Source: Phymorhynchus buccinoides (taxonomy: Eukaryota > Mollusca > Gastropoda > Neogastropoda > Raphitomidae). From it: a stretch of DNA of 64,000 nt. Made by a program: the position numbers and the translations under genes. Positions 45,765 to 64,000 of the stretch are shown here, in pieces. The stretch is taken from the NCBI GenBank assembly GCA_017654935.2, contig CM065698.1, forward strand, positions 44,121,691 through 44,185,690. Direction: 5' to 3'. Positions within the stretch are counted from its first letter, which is position 1. Each line of letters starts with the position of its first letter. The notes beneath the pieces are model-generated. The model was given only the letters and a program-made list of their open reading frames with translations, did no database searches and was not told the origin of the DNA.

Positions 45765-47875
45765 TGACTTTGTGAAAAAATATTCCCAAGAATGAACCTC
45801 TACTTTAGCCTATTCAAAAAGAAAACTAAAATTTTGAATTCACAAATACCTCTTTAATAGGGTCAATGGAAATATTAAATATAAATTATCCATAATACAC
45901 TTTATAGAACATCTCTATAATCATGTACTGCGCTTTACCATTAAATAAATGTGCTTGTTCTACTGACTAGAAACTGAAATCTATTCAATAGAAAAGTGGA
46001 GTTCTGATCTAAGAAGCTTGTATCTATTACATACTAACTAACAACTATTCAACACTTTGTAAAAATATGTTCATACTTACCTAGAAATATTGAATAATGT
46101 GATTATTCTATTGAACTCAGTCAAACTCAGGTAGAGTAGAAAATGAAACAGCTAAAAGTATAAAATTGAATTTTCAAACCATTCTTTCTTTAAATTTCAA
46201 TATCCCCAAAATCCTAATTTAATAAACTTCCAATATCTATTTAAAATTACATTCTTGTGGATATAAGAGTAGTAATTAATGCCGCGTCTTTTTCCCATAC
46301 CACCATCCTCTTTTTCTATTCTATTGGGCAATATGTAACCGTAAAAGTTTTAATTTAATTAAATAGGTTTAAAAAAAAAATAGTAAGAATTTGGTTTCTA
46401 ATGGCAAAAACGCATGGGTCTTCTAATCGCTCTCAACTCTCTCGGCTCTCGGCTGGCCAGTTGACTGTTATTGTCAGAGACGCCAAGACTACCTGATGGC
46501 TTTTATGTAAATCTTGTAAGGGTCAACACTGAGTCCAACCATCGTTCCGACCTTGGCCTCCCCTGCCACTTCATTTGACTTGCTTAAAGTTCAACGCCAC
46601 AATTAATCAAGGTTGCATGTAAGTCTTTCAGTGTCACTCAATCGTTTTGTTTCGTTTGCTTTGTTTTTAAAAGCAATTATCTTCTTCTTCAATAAGCCTG
46701 AAGCACTTCACCTATTCTACTAGCTTTTCGAGCTACTAGTAGTCCGATTATTAGGCAATCCTTTAGCAATGCATTCATCCAAACATGAACACCAAGACAC
46801 GTGCGCAGCTGGAGTGCGCGTATAATGAACTCTTGCAGGCCACATAACCCCCCCCACCCCACCCCCCCCTCCCACACCACCCCACCCCAACCACCCAATC
46901 AAGCGTCTTGTAGTGGGCAGGGCTTCTTCACATGGCGCACAAAAGCTAAAGGATTGCCTAATAATAGACTACTAGTAGCTCAAAAAGCTAGTAGAATGGG
47001 TGAAGTGCTTCAGGCGGATTGAAGAAGATAATTATGCTTTAAAAACAAAGCAAACGAAACAAAGCGATTGAGTGACACTGAAAGACTTACAATTACATGC
47101 AACCTCATTAATTGTGGCGTTGAACTTGAAGCAAGTCAAATGAAGTGGCAGGGGAGCTCGGAACGATGGTTGGACTCAGTGTTGACCTTCAAGATTTACA
47201 TAAAGCCCTCACGTAGTCTTGGGCTCTCTGACAATAACCGTCAGCTGGCTAGCCGAGAGAGTAGAGAATGAGTTTTGCATTCGAAACCAATTCTTTACTA
47301 TTTAAACTATTTAATAATACTTTACTGATAATATTGAATAGAAAGAGATGGTGGTATGAAAAGAGCATTATCTACTCTATATCCACAAGATGTATTAAAT
47401 AGATATTGGAAGTATTTAATAGATTTTGGGGATATTGAATAAAGAATGGTTTGGAATTCATTTTATACTTTAGTGTTTCATTTTCTACTCTACTGAGTTT
47501 GAATCTATTCAATAGAACAAGCACATTATGGAATATTTTTACAAAGTATGGAATATTTTTTACAAAGTATGGAATATTTTTACAAAGTATGGAATATTTT
47601 TTTTACAAAGTATGGAATAGATACAGGCTCTTAATTCATTACTCCACATTTTTCTATTCAATACTTTTCACTTTTTCTATTCAATAGAACAAGAACAGTA
47701 TTGAATAGAAAAGCGCAGTAATGAAATAAGTTGTTCTATATTTTGGATTATTTACTATTTCTATTTAATATTTACATTGACACTATTAAATAGGTTTTTG
47801 TGTATTCAATAGCTCTTTTTCGTATTGAATATGCTAAAATAGAGTAGATAATAAAACCCCGTTTGGCCTGCCATA
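45765..47875. mobile_element. Long inverted repeat (foldback), arms about 1 kb
   Basis: The left arm 45765-46769 and right arm 46946-47875 are inverted and diverged. Examples: GCAATCCTTTAGC at 46757 versus GCTAAAGGATTGC at 46945; CGATTGAGTGACACTGAAAG at 47065 versus its inverse at 46625. The centre (46770-46945) holds a C-rich block. No transposase frame. AATAGAA/TTCTATT words fill the outer arms, and ACAAAGTATGGAATATTTTT is repeated five times at 47536-47620 only in the right arm. Confidence 0.8.
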
Positions 47876-47899
47876 TAAAACAGGCACATATGGCAAGTC

Positions 47900-47990
47900 A
47901 AATTACAACCACCCATGTGTTTGCTTGCTTTATTCCACAGTTTATTGTCAAATTAATAAATAAAAAAACATGTGAAAAACATATTAAGGA
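47900..47990 (+). repeat. Direct repeat flanking the long inverted repeat, right
   Basis: Collinear with 45520-45635. Confidence 0.75.
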
Positions 47991-48079
47991 AGGTTAAGTA
48001 ACATAATTAAAATCTCATTTCTCTCTCTCTCGAGAGAGAGAAAAATATTATCTATAATTACAATTAGTAAATTTCGCTA

Positions 48080-48150
48080 TGCGTGACAGTTCGTTTAATG
48101 TCCTCCGGCCTGTAACAGTGCACATATGGGACATTAATCATATAGGTAAA
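48080..48150 (-). repeat. GGGACTTTCC-family dispersed repeat, fragment
   Basis: TTTAATGTCCTCCGGCCTGT, CACATATGGGACATTAAT; only the part lacking the GGGACTTTCC motif remains. Confidence 0.5.
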
Positions 48151-48224
48151 AAGGCCAGTGTGTTTCCGTGTGACTTTGTGTGGTGTGTGTGTGTGTGTGT
48201 TGGGTGTGTGTCTGAAACACAAAA

Positions 48225-49040
48225 CGGGACTTATAACTCCGCCTTTTTCGACCGAATCGCTTCAAATTTGCTGTGAACCCTAATGATGGCAACGGCAACC
48301 GAGGCGGCCGTATCATTTGCGCGGTTTCGCAAATGCGCGACGCGCGTATCCACCGGCCTCTCGGCGCCCGTATCTCCGGTATTTCTGGACGGATTGCCTT
48401 CGAATTGGGGAGGTAGATGACCAGGGACGGTGACTATCGGTGTGCCAAACCGAAAGCGAATCGATTAATAAACGCGCGCAATATACGCCGCTTAACCTTT
48501 TCACGAATTACTCCGTCGTTTCTTTACCGAATCGCTTCAAATTTGCTGTTATGCTTCCTGTGGTCAGGGGCGAAGCCTGGCAGCAAATTTGAAGAGAATC
48601 GGGAAAACGGGGTCTCTATAACTCCACCGTTTCTTTTTTTTTTTTTTTTTTTTTTTCAACGAATCGCTTAAACTTTGCTGTAACTCAGCGTTACCAGTAC
48701 TTGGCATTACCGTTACTAGGGAGAAAGCGTCACTCTGAGAGCAGCGCCAACGGGAAACGGGGGCCTTATAAATCCTGCCGTTTCTTAACCAAATCGCTTA
48801 AAATTTACTGTACTCAGCGTTAACAGCACTTGGCGTTACCGTTACTAGGCGTTAACATTACTAGGGAGAGCGCATCAGCCCTCACAGCAGCGCCAACGGG
48901 AAACGGGGCCTTATAACTCCGCCGTTTTTTAACTGTACTCATCGTTACCAGTACTTGGCGTTACGTACTAGGCCGTTTTTTTTCTAAAAAATACCCGGGG
49001 GTTTTTGTTTTAAAAAAAAAAAACTGCTACTCGGCGTTGC
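48225..49040 (+). repeat. Degenerate tandem array, units about 110-150 bp
   Basis: Recurring phrases AACGGGGCCTTATAACTCCG, CGTTTCTTAACCAAATCGCT, TAAAATTTGCTGT and CAGCGTTACCAGTACTTGGC occur about six times with strong divergence. GCGTTACCGTTACTAGG is itself repeated. Confidence 0.65.
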
Positions 49041-49392
49041 GCTAGGTAATAATAAAAATGGTGAGGACGGCATCAAAAGAGCTTCTAGCGTCCATGTATT
49101 TTTTGATGTTCTTGGCCGGCTGTCCGTTGCATCTCAACCAACAAGAGTGGAGTAACTATTTTTTGCGAGTGTGCATGTGCTGCTTTAACGGAAGAAACAG
49201 AACTTTACATAAAGCTAACAAAATAAAAATAAAAAACCACACATGACAGGGTACTCTGCGGTGATTGTTTTTGCATTTGGTGGGAGTGTACAGTGATGTC
49301 CTGGGCGAATATAATATGTGCCCACGGTGCTAGAAAAGTTGTATCTTCTTCTGACTTCTTCTTCTTCGATCGCTCAGACAAACAGTTTCCTG
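49041..49392. other. Nothing recognised except a 350-bp repeat trace
   Basis: TTCTTCTTCGATCGCTCAGA at about 49362 is the start of the 350-bp dispersed family, broken by the piggyBac-type MITE that follows. Confidence 0.45.
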
Positions 49393-49646
49393 TTAACGCC
49401 TTTCATCGCCAATGTCGCATTTTATGCACCGCAGTGATTTAACACATATGTCACTAAAAAGGCATCTAATTTGTGTCTGTTATCCAAAGACCCTATTGCC
49501 TCAGTTTTGGGAAGTAAGGATAGACCTTCTTTTATATATGTCACAGAAGAATCCTCGATATTGCAGATGGATTTTGTTCTCTATCCAGCCAGGTAAAATT
49601 TTAATGGAATTTTTGGTTGAAATATGGCTGGCGGCGAAAGGGTTAA
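49393..49646. mobile_element. piggyBac-type MITE, copy inside the 350-bp repeat
   Basis: TTAACGCCTTTCATCGCCAA on the left, GGCGGCGAAAGGGTTAA on the right. The host repeat reads CAGTTTCCTG before it and TTATGAGTGCAGATGCGTCA after it, which are adjacent in the uninterrupted copy at 27760, proving insertion. Confidence 0.82.
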
Positions 49647-49930
49647 TTATGAGTGCAGATGCGTCATGCTCCCGTTTATGCGCCTAGCTAAGAAATTGTT
49701 GGACCCAGCAAGTCCGACTTCGGCTGGAGGAAATCTTGGGTGGAGCTGTATAAGCGTGAACCTAACGCAGCCAAAATGGTGTCCGCACTTTCGGGCTACC
49801 TACAAAATCTCGTGGCGTAGCCTATATTTATGACGCTTGGTCATAGCTCCTAATTACTACTACGTAATCGTACTGGGGTCGTTACCTACAAGCACACGCG
49901 AATTCTCAAGCGACTCCATTTGTGACACTA

Positions 49931-60259
<10,329 letters not shown>

Positions 60260-60424
60260 GTTTTCATGGAGGCTATAGTAATAACGTGAAAACCCACAGA
60301 AGCGGTAAAATAAAACGGGTTAGCCAACTACAACGATTCCCTTCTTCTTCTTCTTTAAAAAAAAATAACACAACGTGAGGAGTGATCAGAGCAATCACCT
60401 TGATTACTTGATTATTCAGAAACT
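60260..60424 (-). promoter_or_regulatory. Upstream region of the CRT-like gene
   Basis: Immediately 5' of the start codon on the minus strand. No TATA box or clear initiator; listed only because it must contain at least part of the 5' leader. Confidence 0.25.
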
Positions 60425-60525
60425 TCGGGGGATTTCTGGTATTGCAGTGCCTCCAGGATCGTTCCACTATCTTTACAGTTAAAAATATCCCATGTGTACC
60501 TGGTCCAGGTCAGAAGACGTTAAAC
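60425..60525 (+). repeat. GGGACTTTCC-family dispersed repeat (motif lost)
   Basis: CTTCGGGGGATTTCTGGTAT, GTGCCTCCAGGATCGTTCCA, TATCCCATGTGTACCTGGTC, AGAAGACGTTAAACGTG. Confidence 0.68.
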
Positions 60526-60726
60526 GTGACTTCCACACACACAACGTGAGAGCTTCTTCCTTTGGCTTTTCTTGGGACAACGACCTTTCAGACAACACAC
60601 CCTTGAATCAAGCACACAACGGTGAAAAGGAAGGGAAGTGGTACCTTCTCCACAATCAACACATCTCCGGCTCAGTTATCCAGAATAGCTGTTGCCTCCT
60701 CTGCTATCTGGAAGACATGGCAGGAA

Positions 60727-61145
60727 AACGCTGCATGTAGCTCAGTTGGTAAGTCCGAGTCGATAGCTCGTAATCCGTCAGGTTTGCAAGCGCGCGGGTT
60801 CAAACCCAGCTCGGTTCACAGTGGTGTGTCCTTGGGAAAGACACTTTACTCCTACTTCCCTCACTCCACCCAGGTGTAAATGGGTACCTGACGTCAGTTG
60901 GGGGGGAAAAGTCCTTCGGGTGAGACTTTTCAAAAACCCGAGGTCCCTTGCGCGAATGCATGCACAAGATCTTGCGCACACGTTCAAGCCCATCCCACTA
61001 TTCGGTACGAGTAGGCCGTGTGTGCGGTGAGATGGATGACACGAATTCACATAGCATGCATCCTGTGCGCTATTAATGGTGTGAATGAAGACCTGTGAGC
61101 GCGGGGCAGGATAAACATCCCCAACTGGAAGAAGAAGAAGAAGAA
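60727..61145 (+). mobile_element. tRNA-derived SINE with GAA tail
   Basis: GCATGTAGCTCAGTTGGTAA (A box), GCGCGGGTTCAAACCCAGC (B box), then CCTTGGGAAAGACACTTTAC, AAATGGGTACCTGACGTCAG, AAAACCCGAGGTCCCTTGCG and CCCCAACTGGAAGAAGAAGA. The head is tRNA-like but the element continues 330 bp beyond it. Confidence 0.85.
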
Positions 61146-61326
61146 GACGAAACGACTGACTGGAATGCAAAGTCCTGAAGTCCCTTTGGTTGCGACAAGC
61201 TGAGGAAAGAGAAAGTTGCTACACATCTCCGCACTTTGTGTCAAGCTATCAACGCTCCGTAAACACTTGGGTAGGGTGACCTAAGCCTGGCGCTTTGAGC
61301 ACGAAGCTGAATGGGTGGTAACCCTT

Positions 61327-61533
61327 CAGGGCTCCCAGGGACCCCCAATGAACTACTAAAATTCTAAAGGACCCTCTAAAAGAATGTGCAGGGGGTCCCA
61401 AGGATGCACTCGAAAAATACTATTTAGTATTCGCAATGCCACTGGAACCCTCTATCCCACCTGTAGGACCCTCTATACTGTAAGTGAAGGAGTCCCTGGG
61501 ACCCCTTGTTTTGCGGGACGATTGGGAGCCCTG
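61327..61533. mobile_element. CAGGGCTCCC MITE, copy 4
   Basis: 207 bp, CAGGGCTCCCAGGG to TGGGAGCCCTG, with a perfect 6-bp flanking duplication ACCCTT (61321-61326 and 61534-61539). Confidence 0.85.
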
Positions 61534-61940
61534 ACCCTTAGTGGTTGTTTTCCCTCTAGAGTGCTTCCAGCGGTGTTTATTATCTTTGAGTGGATTTGGC
61601 TGCAAACGTCAAAATGGCAGCGATGGTTATCGGAATTTGAGTATCGCATTTGCAAACAAAATGGAAGGTTTGGTTTGGAAATCTAAGTGAAGTTCAATAC
61701 CATCCGAACTATTTCAGCAATCAGTTTCAGACCTTACCAAATTATTTTGTTGCAGCATTAAGAAGACAAGCACTTGCGAATCAAATAGTGATGGTGTTAG
61801 GCCCCTACCTTTCCATAGACAAAATATCATATTTAAAAGATTAAATGCCTAAGTGTACTATTAGTCAGTATTCGCCTCCGTGCAAAACCAAAAGTTATTA
61901 TCGCAAAAGGGATAAACAAAACTGGGCAAAGATCCAGATT

Positions 61941-61944
<4 letters not shown>
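61534..61944. other. Nothing recognised
   Basis: Ordinary DNA between the MITE and a CA tract. No exon with splice support. Confidence 0.4.

Positions 61945-62017
<73 letters not shown>
61945..62017. repeat. CA microsatellite
   Basis: Pure CA, about 70 bases. Confidence 0.95.
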
Positions 62018-62019
<2 letters not shown>

Positions 62020-62251
62020 CAATTTCTCGGTTCTTTCCGTGTTTTTTTTAATTTAATCTTGCCTTTCTTAATGCAAATCTATCATTTGCTATATTTAATG
62101 TTATTTTTTATCCATGTAAGCAAATACAAATATACATTCGCTAATAGTACAATACAAAGGCAAGACTGGAAACACAAACTCGGAAAGAACAAAGACATTG
62201 AAGGGGTGGGGGGCTAATCTGCATCTTAGCCGAAGGAAGAAAATACCTTAC

Positions 62252-63373
62252 TATGGGGAGCCGTTTGCACAAAACCCTAGATAAGAGATATCAACAGTTT
62301 CAAAACACTAGCTAAGAGATATCAACAGTTTTAAAACACTAGCTAAGAGATATCAACAGTTTCAAAACCCTAGCTAAGAGATATCAACAGTTTCAAAACC
62401 CTAGCTAAGAGATATCAACAGTTTCAAAACCATAGATAAGATATATCAACAGTTTCAAAACACTAGCTAAGAGATATCAACAGTTTCAAAACACTAGCTA
62501 AGAGATATCAACAGTTTCAAAACACTAGATAAGAGATATCAACAGTTTCAAAACCCTAGATAAGAGATATCAACAGTTTCAAAACCATAGATAAGATATA
62601 TCAACAGTTTCAAAACACTAGCTAAGAGATATCAACAGTTTCAAAACACTAGGTAAGAGATTTCAACAGTTTCAAAACCCTAGATAAGAGATATCAACAG
62701 TTTAAAACCCTCACTAAGAGATATCAACATTTTCAAAACACTGACTAAGAGATATCAACAGTTTCAAACCCTCACTAAGAGATATCAACAGTTTAAAACA
62801 CTGACTAAGAGATATCAACACTTTCTACCATGAAGCCGTACACATTTGAAACGAGATAACCTACAGAAAATACAAAAAGATCTTGTTACCGTTGTTACCG
62901 TTCGATCGCTGGAAAGCAACTCTGCAGAAGAGGTGGGTGAGGTCACAGACCCACGTATCACGCTAGTAGCAGTAGGCCTACACTATCTTTACAGCTTTAG
63001 GTCAGGTCAGGCTTTTAGGGCATCTAGGCCTCACGGCCTCTTGATGTGCCCTTTCTTTTGATGTTCTTTAGATTTTGTTTTGTTTTCAAGATTGGCATAA
63101 TACTAACTCAGTACAGCAGAATTAACAATCGGAAAATTTTATAACCCTTGATATCTCTTATCTAGAGTTTTAAAACTGTCGATATCTCTTAGTTAGTGCT
63201 TTGAAACAGTTGATATCTCTTATCTATGGTTTTGAAACTGTTGATATCTCTTATCTATAGTTTTGAAACTGTTGATATCTCTTATCTAGGGTTTTAAAAA
63301 TGTTGATATCTCTTAGCAAGTGTTTTGAAACTGTTGATATATCTTATCTTGGGTAATGTGCAAACGGCTCCCC
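62252..63373. mobile_element. Foldback-type transposon with 30-bp tandem-repeat arms
   Basis: Ends GGGGAGCCGTTTGCACA (62255-62271) and its perfect inverse (63357-63373). Inside them lie 18 copies of a 30-bp unit (CTAGCTAAGAGATATCAACA, GTTTCAAAAC) on the left (to about 62826) and 7 inverted copies on the right (63147-63350). ATACCTTAC flanks both sides (62243-62251 and 63374-63382), a 9-bp target duplication, or CCTTAC (6 bp) if the ends include TAT/ATA. The centre holds GTCAGGTCAGG...TAGGCCTCACGGCCTC, matching the LINE ends at 19270. No transposase. Confidence 0.85.
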
Positions 63374-63382
63374 ATACCTTAC

Positions 63383-64000
63383 ACAAATGACTGATAATGC
63401 CTTTTGGCATTAACATTTCACAGTACTAATGTCACTCAGAGGCTTTATTGTAGAACGCTTTGCTCGCGAAAGACGCTACGTGTGTGGCAAACCACCCTAG
63501 TGTATGGCGAGGACTTGCTAATTACTATAGTTAGAGTTTTGTCTGCCAGTAGGAAAAACTATCATTCTTCTCGGTTGAAGGCCAGAAGCTGCTATGACCT
63601 TTCTATATTCTTTTTGAGAAAACACATTCTGGCTTTCACCCGAGAATAGTGATAGTACCCACGGATTCTATATTTAGGCTCAATGCGTAGTGTCCATGTA
63701 GTACCTTCTTGCATATAAACCTCGAGTTGTGCGTGGCCTTGTAGCCAGCGGTCAAATACCCTTCCAGCCAGTGGAGTTGACCAGAGCAAAATTAGCCTTC
63801 CGCCAAGTTTAATGGTCAACCTATGGCAATATTTTTCACGCCAGAGGGCAGTCAATGCACTAGGGGCTTATCACGCGATTTTCTTACTTGGGCGTAGTGA
63901 CAGAGAGAGTGATGGTAGGACCACTCACTGTCTCTCTCTCTTTCTTTATCCCCAACTAATAATATAGAGAGGATTAGCCCCACACGAGCGTCATGCCCTC
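63383..64000. other. Nothing recognised
   Basis: GAAGGCCAGAAGCTGCTATG and an inverted CTGGCTTTCACCCGAGAATA hint at a short inverted repeat near 63577-63650. No gene. Confidence 0.35.

Noticed and set aside
60727..60810. tRNA gene
   Set aside because: A- and B-box text is present but no closed acceptor stem, and the sequence continues as a SINE with a GAA tail. The same applies to the heads at 35360-35417 and 39190-39262.
62280..62826. CRISPR-like array of regular 30-bp repeats
   Set aside because: Units are contiguous with no unique spacers, are mirrored by inverted copies, and the DNA is animal; it is the arm of a transposon.

Overview
This window is animal nuclear DNA: genes with GT-AG introns, a nuclear gene for a mitochondrial ribosomal protein, tRNA-derived SINEs, non-LTR retrotransposons, many short non-autonomous DNA transposons (MITEs), and very abundant simple repeats. 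The repeat style and the gene set fit a lophotrochozoan, most likely a marine mollusc, but nothing here fixes the species. There is a 500-base assembly gap at 11001-11500.

Three protein genes can be supported. (1) MRPS22, the mitochondrial small-subunit ribosomal protein mS22, on the + strand at 19021-35628. It has eight exons whose phases all join and which encode 351 residues, from a mitochondrial presequence to a serine-rich C-terminus. (2) A CRT-like (drug/metabolite transporter superfamily) multi-span membrane protein on the - strand, 60259 down to about 49931. Three clean exons are followed by a terminal exon carrying an in-frame stop and a frameshift; a decayed copy of its second exon lies at 42375-42635. 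(3) An unrecognised gene on the - strand at 1630-6389, seen as four consecutive internal exons that are all whole-codon in length. Its first and last exons lie elsewhere.

Layout. 1-6.4 kb: unrecognised gene with a 1.3 kb CT tract in one intron. 6.4-19 kb: intergenic mosaic of MITEs, SINEs and retroelement ends. 19-35.6 kb: MRPS22. Intron 1 holds a 5'-truncated LINE with an intact reverse transcriptase frame. Intron 2 holds partial copies of exon 2. Intron 4 is a tandem array of the exon 4/donor junction. Intron 5 holds 16 copies of a 32-bp unit with a GGACA-N3-TGTCC dyad. 35.6-49.9 kb: repeats, including a 61-bp minisatellite and a 2.1 kb inverted repeat. 49.9-60.3 kb: CRT-like gene. 60.3-64 kb: SINE, MITE and a foldback-type transposon whose arms are 30-bp tandem repeats.

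The genes do not form a pathway. What unites the window is repeat biology: at least eight recurring repeat families, several nested in each other, and repeated local tandem duplication of splice-junction segments in both MRPS22 and the CRT-like gene. Family names for short elements are inferred from terminal motifs and target duplications only.
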